Assembly (NCBI GenBank): GCA_000336895.1 | Contig: AOLX01000026.1 | Coordinates: 169,868 to 233,867, forward strand | Length of the DNA: 64,000 nucleotides | DNA from: Haloarcula argentinensis DSM 12282 | GTDB lineage: Archaea > Halobacteriota > Halobacteria > Halobacteriales > Haloarculaceae | Reading direction: 5' to 3' | Shown here: positions 1 to 8,018 of the stretch, piece by piece | Position numbering within the stretch: position 1 is the first letter of the stretch | Layout of the letters: each line of letters begins with the position of its first letter | Made by a program: the position numbers and the translations under genes | Notes under the pieces: model-generated | Seen by the model: only the letters and a program-made list of their open reading frames with translations | The model's database searches: none | Told to the model about the DNA's origin: nothing

Positions 1-1
1 G

Positions 2-850
2 GTCCCCGGAGGCTATCCCGAGAACTATGACCCGGCGCCGGACCCCAGCGAGATGTTGGACTGGGCAGAGGATATCCAACCGATGCTGGACGCCTGCCTC
101 AACTCCCGCGACCGGGCCCTTGTCTCCCTCGCGTGGGACCTCGGCCCCCGCCCGGGAGAGCTGTACGAGCTCACACCCGGCGACATCGTCGACCACGACT
201 ACGGCCTGCAGGTGACGTTGAACGGTAAGACCGGTCGTCGGTCGCCCGTCCTCGTCCCGTCCGTTCCCTACGTCCGTCGATGGCTCGACGATCACCCCGG
301 CGACGAAACCGATCCGCTGTGGTGCAAGCTCAACAGTCCGGAAGCCATCTCGAACAACCGCGTTCGCGACGCCCTGAAAGACGTCGCCGACCGCGCCGGC
401 GTCAGTAAGACTGTTACACCCACCTACTTCCGGAAGTCCTCGGCGAGCTACCTTGCCTCGCAGGGTGTCTCGCAGGCTCACCTGGAAGAGCACCACGGCT
501 GGACTCGAGGGTCGGACATCGCAAGTCGGTACATCGCTGTCTTCGATGATGCCAGCGAACGGGAAATCGCTCGAGCCCATGGTATCGACGTCGAGGCCGA
601 CGAGCCCGATGCGGTCGGCCCGCTGGTCTGCCCGCGCTGCGAACAAAAGACGCCACGAGAGAAGGACGCCTGCGTGTGGTGTGGACAGGTCCTGTCTCAG
701 AGCGCGGCCGAAGAGGCTGAACGGCAGCGACAGGATGCGATGGATAGCATGGTTGAGGCCGATGGCGACCTCGCCGAAGCTATCGCCACTGTCGAGGCCG
801 AGATCGGGGACGACGTCTCCATCCGGATCGAAGGACTCGACGAGGGGTAG
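2..850 (+). CDS. Tyrosine recombinase/integrase with C-terminal zinc ribbon, 5'-truncated by window
   Basis: The reading frame is open to the window edge, so the N-terminal SAM-like domain is missing and the ATG at 53 is internal. Counting from that ATG, the catalytic domain has Arg33 in GPRPGEL, Lys59, Arg127 and a tyrosine at 160 in SRYI. The position that is usually His in the HxxR motif is Thr124 (PTYFR), and the later His/Trp site is HHGW (147-150). A CPRC...CVWC zinc ribbon follows at about 190-215, a common tail on haloarchaeal integrases. It should carry out site-specific integration and excision at the tRNA-Met target. Confidence 0.88.
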   Translation, partial: VPGGYPENYDPAPDPSEMLDWAEDIQPMLDACLNSRDRALVSLAWDLGPRPGELYELTPGDIVDHDYGLQVTLNGKTGRRSPVLVPSVPYVRRWLDDHPGDETDPLWCKLNSPEAISNNRVRDALKDVADRAGVSKTVTPTYFRKSSASYLASQGVSQAHLEEHHGWTRGSDIASRYIAVFDDASEREIARAHGIDVEADEPDAVGPLVCPRCEQKTPREKDACVWCGQVLSQSAAEEAERQRQDAMDSMVEADGDLAEAIATVEAEIGDDVSIRIEGLDEG

Positions 851-851
851 C

Positions 852-1022
852 TCACACATCATACCCGGCCTCCCGAAGGGAGTCGAGCCAGTTTTCGGCA
901 TACTCAGCGTATGGGACGTCACTGGCGGCGATGGTCTGCAGCTCTTCGTGGACATTATACAGCGTTTCAAGCCGGTCGTCGTCAGGTTGGTCAGGTAGAT
1001 CAGTATCAGCGGTTTTGCTCAT
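852..1022 (-). CDS. Small hypothetical viral protein, 56 aa
   Basis: The start chosen is the internal Met of MSKTADTDLP; upstream in-frame sequence is basic and unlike haloarchaeal protein. The product is acidic, with an amphipathic stretch around LETLYNVHEELQ. It overlaps the next gene (start of this at 1022, stop of that at 1019) by four bases and converges on the integrase with a 1-bp gap. It is the last gene of a leftward operon that begins at 2856. No family recognised. Confidence 0.6.
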   Translation of the reverse strand: MSKTADTDLPDQPDDDRLETLYNVHEELQTIAASDVPYAEYAENWLDSLREAGYDV

Positions 1023-1261
1023 GCTATCCGCCTCCTTGCGGTATCGACGTGCCACCACGCGGTCAGGACCGTCCAGTCGTCTCGCGCCTCGGCGCTGCTC
1101 GGGTAGCCGTGTGGCCAAACGTGGTTCTCCTCGCCGGTGTCGATGAGGTAGACCGCAGCCAGCCGCTCGCCGCGGCGATGCGCCGCAGCGTCGCCGATTG
1201 TGTCACCGTCCTCGCTCGGGACGCCCGGATCGTCGACATTGTAGGTGTCACCCTCAGACAT
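1019..1261 (-). CDS. Small hypothetical viral protein, 80 aa
   Basis: Start at MSEGDTYNVDD, preceded by a GGTGA ribosome-binding site about five bases upstream. The product is acidic with a Trp-rich end (DDWTVLTAWWHVDTARRR). It overlaps the genes on both sides, which argues for one polycistronic transcript with 852-2856. No known domain seen. Confidence 0.6.
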   Translation of the reverse strand: MSEGDTYNVDDPGVPSEDGDTIGDAAAHRRGERLAAVYLIDTGEENHVWPHGYPSSAEARDDWTVLTAWWHVDTARRRIA

Positions 1262-1553
1262 CGGCGTCACCTCTGATGAGAAAGCACCCGTAGCAGGCGT
1301 CGAGCCAACTTCCCTCGGGGCCCGGACATCCCTCCACGCCATGGTCGCATTCGATATCTTGGTCGCCGACGCCGGCCAGCTGGGCAGCGCTGCCCTGTGC
1401 CTGTTGGCGGGCCATGCCGCCGTCGGTCGCGACGCGCTTGATGTCGACGTCGTGCAGCTCCTTGCGCTCGTGGCGCTCGGCTTCGTCGCTGGCCTCGAGG
1501 AGGTCCCCGGTCGTTGCAGACCACGAGCAGTCCTGACAGTCAGCGACCGCCAT
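1254..1553 (-). CDS. Small Cys-rich zinc-knuckle protein, 99 aa
   Basis: Begins MAVADCQDCSWS, its ATG overlapping the stop of the upstream gene as ATGA. An N-terminal CxxC (about residues 6-9) and a C-terminal CDHGVEGC...CYGC cluster suggest one or two bound zinc ions. The middle is charged and helical (SDEAERHERKELH). The arrangement resembles small haloviral zinc proteins of unknown role. A much longer reading of the same frame up to 1970 is rejected because it overruns the better-supported gene at 1553-2020. Confidence 0.6.
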   Translation of the reverse strand: MAVADCQDCSWSATTGDLLEASDEAERHERKELHDVDIKRVATDGGMARQQAQGSAAQLAGVGDQDIECDHGVEGCPGPEGSWLDACYGCFLIRGDADV

Positions 1554-2020
1554 CAGTCCACACCTCCATCGAACAGCGTGGCTTCGTCGACGGTGACGCC
1601 CCGCGGAGACCCATGCAGCAGGTCCTTCGCGCCACTTCGCGTCGCGAACTCGGCGAAGTGTGGATCCTGGCCCTGCAGGCGTTCCAGTGCCGAATAGCCG
1701 GCGACGACGAACCTCCCCTCGGCAGGGACGTAGCCGATCTCGTTGAACCCCGACGTTGACCACGTCACCGCGACGAGCTCGCCGGCGGTATGCTGGATGG
1801 CCCGCAGCCAGTCGATAGGCCGGGGTTCGTCGGCGGGGATCTCCCCGACTAACGCCGTCCGGACACGCTTGACCGTCTTGCGTTGGCCGTTGTCGGCCTC
1901 CGCAAGGGCGGCCAGCGCTGCGTCGGTGGCGGACTGGTCGGCCGGCAGCGGGAGTCGGTCGAGGTCCCACGACAGGTCATCATTCGGCGGATGCGACCGG
2001 GTACGGTCGTTGGTCGCCAT
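1553..2020 (-). CDS. Hypothetical viral protein, 155 aa
   Basis: Acidic protein starting MATNDRTRSHPPND, with a helical middle (AALAALAEADNGQRKTVKRV) and a beta-rich part around VTWSTSGFNEIGYVPAEGRF. Typical haloarchaeal composition and tight overlap with the downstream gene support translation. It is part of the 2856-to-852 leftward array. No conserved domain recognised. Confidence 0.65.
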   Translation of the reverse strand: MATNDRTRSHPPNDDLSWDLDRLPLPADQSATDAALAALAEADNGQRKTVKRVRTALVGEIPADEPRPIDWLRAIQHTAGELVAVTWSTSGFNEIGYVPAEGRFVVAGYSALERLQGQDPHFAEFATRSGAKDLLHGSPRGVTVDEATLFDGGVD

Positions 2021-2350
2021 CTAGACCACCTCCTCACCGTGCTCGCGGTCCCACTCGAACTCGTAGTCCACCTCGTCTAGCGTGTTCCGCAGCGATGGGC
2101 GTTGGTTCGACTTGCCTCCGTGCGGTTCCTCAAGCACACACTTCGTACAGGGCGGGTAGAGTCGGCGGTGACACTCCCGCCGGGTCATATCCTCGGGATC
2201 GTCGACCTGCAGGTCGGCGCAGTCAGCGTCGTCGTGATAGCAAATATCGCCCCGGCCGCCGGTCCGAACTCGATAGACAGTGTCGTCGAGGGCGCCATCG
2301 TCTTTCCCGATACGGCGACGGCGCTCGTCACGGGTGATGGAATTGGGCAT
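2021..2350 (-). CDS. Small Cys/His protein, 109 aa
   Basis: Starts MPNSITRDERRRRIG, with ATGA overlap with the gene upstream. It contains CYHDDADC, a CHRRLYPPCTKC segment and an acidic tail; the CxxxxxxC plus H...CxxC pattern suggests a zinc site. The phrase CHRRLYPPCTKC is of a kind common in small haloarchaeal virus proteins, but I cannot name a family. Confidence 0.6.
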   Translation of the reverse strand: MPNSITRDERRRRIGKDDGALDDTVYRVRTGGRGDICYHDDADCADLQVDDPEDMTRRECHRRLYPPCTKCVLEEPHGGKSNQRPSLRNTLDEVDYEFEWDREHGEEVV

Positions 2351-2856
2351 CAGCACCACGCCTCCCGGTCGACCACGACGGTACTCTTGATCCACTCCTC
2401 GGACGCAGGTGTCGCGACCGTCGCGTTCGCGAACTCGGTGAGCTGGATGTCGGCTGTTGGTGCGAGCAGCACGCCTGTCGGGTCTTCGATGCAGGCCATC
2501 TCCTCTGGCAGAGCGTGCTGGCGGTCGCGCTGGGTCGACTCGTCGAAGGTGGCCCCACAGTGCCGGCAGGCGTAGTGGGTGTCCGAGGGCTGGCCCCGGA
2601 GTTTGTCTCCCAAGCGGGCCTCGACGCTCGTCGTGTCGCACTCAGGACACGCGCGGACAGTGTTATCAAACTCGGTTGCGTCGGTCCGCGTGGAGGACCC
2701 CGTCCCTATCTGAGTCCTCTGCGTGTGACTCGCGTCTCCGCGCGAGTCCGTTTTCGCTGAACTGTATGACTGCTGAGAATCACGACCGTCTGCACGGTCG
2801 GCTGTGCTGTCGTTAGTGACCTCATCTTTATGAGGCCGATGTTCGTCTTTATTCAT
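2350..2856 (-). CDS. Zinc-ribbon protein, 168 aa, first gene of leftward operon
   Basis: The N-terminal 65 residues are polar and probably disordered. A rubredoxin-like zinc ribbon follows, with CPEC at about 71-74 and CRHC at about 97-100 in a typical CxxC...YACRHCG layout. The C-terminal 60 residues are beta-rich (TGVLLAPTADIQLTEF). It is the first gene after the divergent intergenic region 2857-3049, opposite a repressor-like gene, so its transcription is probably controlled there. Confidence 0.65.
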   Translation of the reverse strand: MNKDEHRPHKDEVTNDSTADRADGRDSQQSYSSAKTDSRGDASHTQRTQIGTGSSTRTDATEFDNTVRACPECDTTSVEARLGDKLRGQPSDTHYACRHCGATFDESTQRDRQHALPEEMACIEDPTGVLLAPTADIQLTEFANATVATPASEEWIKSTVVVDREAWC

Positions 2857-3049
2857 GGTTTCCGGAATCGCCCCTTACAGGGTTCGGAAGCCACGGCCCG
2901 AGGTGTTAGGGCACCATTCGAGGGCCGCTTTTGGCGAGCAGGGTTCGGCTTCCAGTTCTATCTATGAGTCAGGAGCTACTTAATATTAGCGTCGCTTAGT
3001 CACTTTAGCATTGTTGGCGTCGGTTATTTAACTAATCCTTACCAACGGT
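2857..3049. promoter_or_regulatory. Divergent promoter/operator region with repeated CAGGGTTCGG
   Basis: This gap separates the leftward array (starting at 2856) from the rightward repressor-like gene at 3050. The 10-mer CAGGGTTCGG occurs at 2878-2887 and again at 2939-2948; the first is followed by AAGCC and the second by CTTCC, giving short inverted arms. An AT-rich TTATTTAAC lies about 25-30 bases upstream of the 3050 start and is a plausible TATA element. Operator function is inferred from the repeats and position only. Confidence 0.45.
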
Positions 3050-3367
3050 ATGATAGTGATGGCTGTGAAAGCACCTGATGAATTGAAACTCACCGAGACT
3101 GATTTCCTCATCCTGTCCGTGCTGCGGGATGGACGAAATATCCCGGCTAACATCGCGCTCGATATCGACCGAGCGCGAAACTACATCAACCAGCGGATGC
3201 CGTACTTGTTGGATTATGACCTCGTCGAAAAAATTGGCCCCTACGAAGACTCGGGTCTTTATGAACTGACGGAGCGCGGTCGTTTGGCGTACGAACATCG
3301 CGCTGAGTACCACGATGACGACGTCGATTTTGACGAGTTCCTCGACGAACTCGTCGATGAGGACTGA
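3050..3367 (+). CDS. PhiH1-repressor-like winged-helix protein, 105 aa
   Basis: A winged-helix fold is suggested by LTETDFLILSVLRDGRN (helix 1), NIALDIDRARNYINQRMPYL (recognition region) and the wing GLYELTERGRLAYEHR. The C-terminus is a run of Asp/Glu. This is the pattern of the Halobacterium phage PhiH1 repressor family, which controls lytic transcription. Starts at 3050 (MIVMAV) or 3059 (MAVK) are both possible. It lies divergent to an early-type operon, where a repressor would be expected. Confidence 0.75.
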   Translation: MIVMAVKAPDELKLTETDFLILSVLRDGRNIPANIALDIDRARNYINQRMPYLLDYDLVEKIGPYEDSGLYELTERGRLAYEHRAEYHDDDVDFDEFLDELVDED

Positions 3368-3372
3368 CATTC

Positions 3373-3609
3373 TCACGCGGGCCTCGCGAGCAGCGCCAGT
3401 TCGTCGACCAGCCATCCGGGCGTCTCGACGTCCGCGAGCTGTCCGTCGCGATAGGTACTCTCGATCTCGACCTCACCGTCGGGATCTACCTCGCAGATCC
3501 AGCGCCGGCCGTCGGGGTGAGTGATCTTGAGGCGGTGGCCACCCTCAGACTGTCCTTGCTGTCGGACTTCGACCTCGTTGCCATCGTAGTCGCGGATCGA
3601 GTGTGGCAT
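3373..3609 (-). CDS. Hypothetical protein, 78 aa
   Basis: A beta-rich small protein (NEVEVRQQGQ, HRLKITHPDGRRWICEV, GEVEIEST), convergent with the repressor-like gene. The motif THPDG also occurs in the 60-residue protein at 30953. The 231 bases to its right (3610-3841) carry no gene I can support. Confidence 0.55.
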   Translation of the reverse strand: MPHSIRDYDGNEVEVRQQGQSEGGHRLKITHPDGRRWICEVDPDGEVEIESTYRDGQLADVETPGWLVDELALLARPA

Positions 3610-3841
3610 ACACTCGACTGGAGGGCCGGGTGTTGCTTAAAAAGGTGCTAGATGTCCGAATAATCGGGCCGGGGTATCCCGTCGATATTAGCCGCTGTGC
3701 ACTTGGTGAGTCTGGTCGTGGCGTGAGCAGTACAGATGAAGTATGGCCCCTTGGGGTCAGGGGTGCCTCTGACAATTGAGCGGACACACTGGGTCGGGAA
3801 GTGATTGAATGGGGTGTGGGTGTGTCTACTGAATCACCAAG

Positions 3842-4252
3842 TTAGGGCGGCTTTGCAACGACAAAGCCAATTTCGTCCGTGGAGACACTGACTGATAATG
3901 CGTTCTCTGGATCAGTTTCTTCCCATCGATACGTATTCTCCAGTCCGGTTTCCGTGCGAATCGTCACGTCCATCGGTTCATTGGACGCGAGATTCGTGTA
4001 TCCGTCATCATGCTTTGCCGGAATGGATGCCGTGTCGTCGACGAGAACCTCGTTATCGTCAGCGGTGCGTATGACCGTCGTGATGTCCAGTTCGCGCTTC
4101 GTTTGATTCTTCACGATCAGATTCGGTGCGTTCTTTTGTGTCGTATATGCAACGGCACCGCCGATTGCGGTGAGGGTAACACATCCTGTGAGTAGGCCAA
4201 TCGTCTTTCGTCGTGTGATGGAGGGCACATGTGGCAGATTTGACAGTAGCAC
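3842..4252 (-). CDS. Predicted Tat-exported lipoprotein, 136 aa
   Basis: The N-terminus has a twin-arginine motif (TRRKTIG) followed by a short hydrophobic stretch with a lipobox-like LTGC, then TAIGGAVAY. Haloarchaeal secreted lipoproteins typically have this layout. The mature part is a small beta-rich domain (NLIVKNQTKRELDITTVIR, PMDVTIRTET) of unknown function. It lies alone beside an IS fragment, so it may be cargo. The start could also be a later Met or GTG, but the signal sequence needs the region used here. Confidence 0.6.
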   Translation of the reverse strand: MLLSNLPHVPSITRRKTIGLLTGCVTLTAIGGAVAYTTQKNAPNLIVKNQTKRELDITTVIRTADDNEVLVDDTASIPAKHDDGYTNLASNEPMDVTIRTETGLENTYRWEETDPENALSVSVSTDEIGFVVAKPP

Positions 4253-4330
4253 ATATAAAAACTTGGAAGGGTCAAAATCAGCTTGAATGGGAACGAGCAG
4301 GGTAGTGTCGCAGTGGTCATTGGTCTTTAG

Positions 4331-4921
4331 TTAGGCCTCACACCTCGGTTGCGTAGCGGTAGCGAGCGTCTCTTGTAATATCGGTCGTTGCTGGTGGATC
4401 TTCTGTGCATCTTCGATCAGCAACTCCAACAACGGCGGTGGTGAATAGCCGAGATACTCACCGAGTTCGTGGAGGATTAGCTTGGCGTGCGACCGGAAGG
4501 TCGCCGCCCAGCGCTCCGGCAGAAACACGATCTCATCGTCGGCCTGTTCGGTGACCAGATCCAGCAACTCACGGCTCACCAGCAGTGACAGCAACGCCGC
4601 GTACAGCAGAATTTCCACGACAGCCGGGTTACTTGTGTCGAATTCGTCCAGTTCATACTGCGTCTTCAGCTCACGGAACAGTGTTTCTACCTCCCACCGA
4701 CACCGATACAGCGTTGCTAGATCAGCACGCCTACCGAGTAGCCATTTCACGCTCTCAAATGGGTGAAGAAAACACACTCGCAACGGCTGATTCCGACGAC
4801 GGTGACCTATCCACCATCGAGCTTGTCTCCCCTCATTCGACAACAGTTTCCTGGGGTATTGACACATAGCAGTCGCAGCGCTCCTCTTCAATGTCCCGTG
4901 GGTCCATGATTCAGCTCCCAT
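4331..4921 (-). pseudogene. IS4-family transposase, C-terminal fragment
   Basis: The segment YRCRWEVETLFRELK is the IS4-type Y-(2)-R-(3)-E-(6)-K signature, followed by the usual helical end (VVEILLYAALLSLLVSRELL). About 130 recognisable residues remain. The N-terminal part of the frame, with no DDE acids before the signature, does not look like transposase, and no terminal inverted repeats were found, so this is a decayed remnant and not an active element. Confidence 0.75.
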
Positions 4922-4928
4922 CCAGTAA

Positions 4929-6002
4929 TCAATCTTGCACGCCAGATTGGAGCGTTCTACTCAGGTCGAGATCGTACCCCGACCGGACACTCTCATCGAT
5001 AACCGCATACCGGCGGTCCCGGGTCGAACCCAACCGCTCAACAAGGTCATACTCGTCGAGCTTCCGGAGCTTTCGGCGCTGTGACCCCTTTGCCAGCGGT
5101 GTTCGCGAGCGGCCGTCGTACATACGGTCGGCGACGGCATCGTAGCGGTCATGCAGCGCCTCGCCGCCGATCTCTCTGGCATCTCGCACCAGTGCGTAGA
5201 GTAAGTGGTGATGGAACGACAGCGAGTCCAGCGCGGCTTGTCGCATCCACTCTTGGGCCAGCGGGTACGCGCCGGCGACGTCTTCGTCTCGGACGGTGTG
5301 GTGGTCGCGGTCCTGTGCGAGCTCCGCGGCCGCGAGTAGCGAGTAGATCCCGTACCGAGCCACGCCGGCGACTTCGTTGGCGATGGTCTTCAACTGCCGA
5401 CGGGAAACGACACCGTGCTTAAGCCCCTTCTCGGCACGGGGTGTAAGGATGTCTGCGAGTTCGTCTACGCCGTAGCGGTCCAGTGTCAGCGTTTGACCAT
5501 GCAAGCGGCGGGTGATCCGTCCTGACGCGTGGGACAGCCACTCGTCAGCGTCGTAGCAGATGATGACTAGCGAGATCCCATCGACATCGGCCAGTCGTTC
5601 GAGCGCTTTGGTGTCGTGGACGTCGGACGCCTCGTCGAGGACGACGACCAACGGCTCGTTTACACGCTCACGCAGGGAGAGACAGAGGTCTTCGAGGGGC
5701 GTATTGGTAGCGGGTGTAGGCCCGACCGTTGCAAGCACCTCTCGGATGATGCCTGCTGTTGACGCGCCCATACACTCAATGTGGGTGTAATCAAGCTCGT
5801 GGCGCTCGGACAGCTGGCCAAGCGTGTGCCGGGCAAGGACAGTCTTCCCGACCCCGGGCGACCCCTCGATGAGAAGGTCATCAGCCTGTCGGCCGTGCTT
5901 CGTGGGGCCGAGGGCGGCTGTGAGTCGGTCGACGGCGGCGTCGCGGTGGCGGAGGCGTTGTGGAGGGTACTCGTCGTCGAAAACTGTCCGATCCGCAATC
6001 AT
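4929..6002 (-). CDS. Orc1/Cdc6-family replication initiator ATPase
   Basis: AAA+ ATPase of 357 residues when started at MIADRTVFDDEYPP (6002); upstream in-frame residues look non-coding. It has the family opening (DEYPPQRLRHRDAAVDRL), Walker A GSPGVGKT, Walker B VVVLDEA and a C-terminal winged helix with RKLRKLDEYDLVERLG. It should recognise an origin and load a helicase. It sits about 32 kb from the prim-pol/helicase gene on the linear map, though the two are brought closer on the circular form. No origin-type repeats were identified nearby. As a virus or plasmid-type copy it is distinct from the chromosomal Orc set. Confidence 0.85.
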   Translation of the reverse strand: MIADRTVFDDEYPPQRLRHRDAAVDRLTAALGPTKHGRQADDLLIEGSPGVGKTVLARHTLGQLSERHELDYTHIECMGASTAGIIREVLATVGPTPATNTPLEDLCLSLRERVNEPLVVVLDEASDVHDTKALERLADVDGISLVIICYDADEWLSHASGRITRRLHGQTLTLDRYGVDELADILTPRAEKGLKHGVVSRRQLKTIANEVAGVARYGIYSLLAAAELAQDRDHHTVRDEDVAGAYPLAQEWMRQAALDSLSFHHHLLYALVRDAREIGGEALHDRYDAVADRMYDGRSRTPLAKGSQRRKLRKLDEYDLVERLGSTRDRRYAVIDESVRSGYDLDLSRTLQSGVQD

Positions 6003-6078
6003 GTCAGCGACTGATGATAGCGCGGTATATAAATGGGTGCGTGATGTCCGGAAGTGTCGAAAAAACTCCGCGTCAGTC

Positions 6079-6288
6079 CTACAACTGCTCCGCGTACCAG
6101 CGGCTATGTACGAACCGCTGCGGACACCACTGCTCGTGTGGGAAGTCGTCGATGTTCGTCGCCACAGCCCCACACTCGGTACAGCGGATCTCACCCGTCG
6201 GCCGGCGTGCGGTCAGCCCGCCCTGGCCGACTGACACCTCCTCGAAAACGAGCTCGAACGTCGTCGACGGATCAGCGAACGACATCAT
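6079..6288 (-). CDS. Small zinc-finger protein, 69 aa
   Basis: Starts MMSFADPSTTFELV (6288, or 6285) and contains CTECGAVATN, then HEQWC at the expected distance, so a C-x2-C...H-x3-C zinc site is likely. It is the last gene of the array 7817-6079 that runs toward the orc1-like gene. Function unknown. Confidence 0.6.
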   Translation of the reverse strand: MMSFADPSTTFELVFEEVSVGQGGLTARRPTGEIRCTECGAVATNIDDFPHEQWCPQRFVHSRWYAEQL

Positions 6289-6407
6289 TTGAAGTCCACC
6301 TCAAGCCCACTTGACCGACGGTACGCCAGCAACGCGAGTCGGTCGCTGCGAACGAGCTCGAACTTGGTGTCGGGTGCTGCGAAGCCCCGGATCGCCTCAT
6401 TCGCCAT
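6285..6407 (-). CDS. Very small hypothetical protein, 40 aa
   Basis: A 40-codon frame (MANEAIRGFAAPDTKFELVR...) ends in TGA that overlaps the ATGATG start of the next gene and begins within the end of the previous one. The overlaps on both sides, and the repeat of the phrase TKFELV/TTFELV in its neighbour, support it as a real gene. Confidence 0.5.
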   Translation of the reverse strand: MANEAIRGFAAPDTKFELVRSDRLALLAYRRSSGLEVDFK

Positions 6408-6585
6408 CGTCGTCACCCCCGACGTGGCGCAGGTCGATATCGACGCCGCCGGCGCGGGACCACTGGACGAGACACAGCTTCTCGGTCCGTGGCACCGGGA
6501 CGTAGATCCCGACCGCCGCTGTCGACAGTGGCGTCAGTTCGACGTGGGTGTGGTCGACGAGGCCGTCGCCGTACTGGACACTCAT
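6397..6585 (-). CDS. Small hypothetical protein, 62 aa
   Basis: Begins MSVQYGDGLVDHTHVEL with its ATG overlapping the preceding stop (ATGA). It is predicted beta-rich (AAVGIYVPVPRTEKLCLVQW) with an acidic tail. Member of the 7817-to-6079 array; no domain recognised. Confidence 0.55.
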   Translation of the reverse strand: MSVQYGDGLVDHTHVELTPLSTAAVGIYVPVPRTEKLCLVQWSRAGGVDIDLRHVGGDDDGE

Positions 6586-6776
6586 CAGGCGTCGGCCTCC
6601 TGGACGATCACGACGCTGTCGACGATCTGCCGGCCGACGGGCCGCCAGATACACCCGGTCCACTCCTCTTCAACGTGGTCGTAGCGACCGTCGCTGCGAG
6701 GCTCGTAGCGATCACGGCGTGGGTCGTCATCGACGGGCGTCCGGCGGACGGTGATCGCCTCCGACGGGTCCGTCAT
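6585..6776 (-). CDS. Small hypothetical protein, 63 aa
   Basis: Acidic and Arg-rich protein (DDDPRRDRYEPRSDGRYDH) with a C-terminal hydrophobic strand (IVDSVVIVQEADA). It overlaps both neighbours by four bases. No known family. Confidence 0.55.
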   Translation of the reverse strand: MTDPSEAITVRRTPVDDDPRRDRYEPRSDGRYDHVEEEWTGCIWRPVGRQIVDSVVIVQEADA

Positions 6777-7105
6777 GGGGACACCCCGTTATCGATGTGT
6801 AGTCCCAGCTGCTCGTCGACGGCATCGTCGTCCGCCCGATCGGGGATCTCGCGCTTGCCGGTCGCGAAGGCGACCCGCCGACGGTGCTTGCACGGCCCGG
6901 CCGTCGTTCTATCGTTCCAGCACTGGCACGAGCCCAGCTGCGTGTCGACGAGGTACGACGACCCGCTCGCCGAGACGACTTCGAACAGACCTGGCGCATC
7001 CCGAGCGCGGTCAACGTCGTCCAGAACGCCCATGTACTCGGTCAATGCACGGGCATCACGTTCGTCCAGCGTGTCGAAGTCGCTGTCAGCAGTCGTGGCA
7101 GCCAT
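6773..7105 (-). CDS. SWIM-type zinc-finger protein, 110 aa
   Basis: The core YLVDTQLGSCQCWNDRT followed by GPCKHRRRV gives the SWIM pattern CxC-xn-CxH, a zinc site used for DNA or protein binding. The N-terminal half is helical and acidic. Such small SWIM proteins are frequent in haloarchaeal viruses and plasmids, where their exact role is not established. It is translationally coupled to genes on both sides. Confidence 0.7.
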   Translation of the reverse strand: MAATTADSDFDTLDERDARALTEYMGVLDDVDRARDAPGLFEVVSASGSSYLVDTQLGSCQCWNDRTTAGPCKHRRRVAFATGKREIPDRADDDAVDEQLGLHIDNGVSP

Positions 7106-7365
7106 CAGTCTTCGGCCTCCCCAACGGCGTGCTGGATTGCCCGCTGGTTCATCCCGTCCTGCAGCTCGTCAATCGCGTCCAGTAGTTCTGGCTCAACGTC
7201 GCCGAGGTCGTGATGGTACTTTCCCAACGTTTCGAGTTGGTCGCGGCAGTACGCCAGCACCGCATACACCTCGTCGGCCGCGAGGTCTTCGGCTTCCTCT
7301 TCGTCGTCCGTGTGAATGTTGGTGTACTGCTTTGCCGTCTGTCGTGCGTCGGTCATGTCCACCAT
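7105..7365 (-). CDS. Hypothetical acidic helical protein, 86 aa
   Basis: Almost entirely helical by inspection, with AADEVYAVLAYCRDQLETLGKYHHDL and a second helix LDAIDELQDGMNQRAIQH. MTDARQ (7356) is an alternative start to MVDM. Its ATG region overlaps the stop of the 7365-7817 gene. Function unknown. Confidence 0.6.
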   Translation of the reverse strand: MVDMTDARQTAKQYTNIHTDDEEEAEDLAADEVYAVLAYCRDQLETLGKYHHDLGDVEPELLDAIDELQDGMNQRAIQHAVGEAED

Positions 7366-7817
7366 TAGTCCTCGGCCTCCTCGCCGTAGAGGTCGCGAAC
7401 GGCGGCACGATACTTGTCGCGCTGGTCGGCGTCGATGGTCTCACCGTGACCCTTCCGGCGGGCGATGACAGCCGACCAGTCTGACAGCGGCCGGACAGTC
7501 TCGCCGTTACCGGCGGCCTGGGACTCGACCACGACGGCGCGACCACCGTCGGCCGTGACGAACAGCGTCTGGATGGCCGGTCGCTCGCGAGCCGCGACGC
7601 CAGTTGCCTGGCCACGCTCGTTGGTCCGGTACTCCAGCTGGAGGCCGGTCCGCACCTCAACGGCGAAGTACTGCTCGTCGGTGTCGTCGTCGTCCTCGCG
7701 ACCGCCGTTGTCGGCCCACGTCTCGGGGATAAGCTGCGGTTCGTCTGATTGGTCGATCCATTTCCACACTCGATCCGTGCCAGCAGATTGATTGCTGGGG
7801 CGAATTGATTGGCTCAT
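7365..7817 (-). CDS. Hypothetical protein, 150 aa, first gene of second leftward array
   Basis: Contains a beta-rich central part (YFAVEVRTGLQLEYRTNER, IQTLFVTADGGRAVVVES) and a helical Arg/Lys-containing end. It starts a tightly overlapping seven-gene array (7817-6079), opposite a repressor-like gene across a region with repeated motifs, so its promoter is probably controlled there. No domain recognised. Confidence 0.6.
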   Translation of the reverse strand: MSQSIRPSNQSAGTDRVWKWIDQSDEPQLIPETWADNGGREDDDDTDEQYFAVEVRTGLQLEYRTNERGQATGVAARERPAIQTLFVTADGGRAVVVESQAAGNGETVRPLSDWSAVIARRKGHGETIDADQRDKYRAAVRDLYGEEAED

Positions 7818-7896
7818 GTCTCGTTCGTCCGAGACACCGGTCGACTCTGGTACAGTCGGCCACTTTCTGCGGTGGCACCCGGCGTCTCTGCTTCAT

Positions 7897-8018
7897 AGTA
7901 CAACAACCGTCTACTAATAACTTACGACGTAAGCCTACGAAGCAAGCATGCCAAAAAGACTTACGACACAAACCTTACGGCGTCGGGCAGCATCGTTACT
8001 CTTGTGAGTACAACAACC
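7897..8018. promoter_or_regulatory. Candidate operator cluster: palindrome, CTTACG repeats and a 12-bp direct repeat
   Basis: The divergent gap between the 7817 and 8004 genes holds a perfect palindrome CTTACGACGTAAG (7921-7933). Two more CTTACG copies start at 7960 and 7974. The 12-mer AGTACAACAACC occurs at 7897-7908 and 8007-8018, the second overlapping the GTG start of the rightward gene. This is the layout of a repressor-controlled divergent promoter; that the adjacent winged-helix protein binds here is inference. Confidence 0.55.

Noticed and set aside
1..850. Second copy of the tRNA-Met 3' end near the integrase
   Set aside because: No match to the exon 2 sequence was seen in the visible part, so the other attachment site must lie outside the window.
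1254..1970. A 238-residue minus-strand frame covering two small genes
   Set aside because: Its upstream part is Arg/Pro-rich shadow sequence of the 1553-2020 gene; only the part from the internal Met at 1553 has zinc-knuckle and haloarchaeal character.
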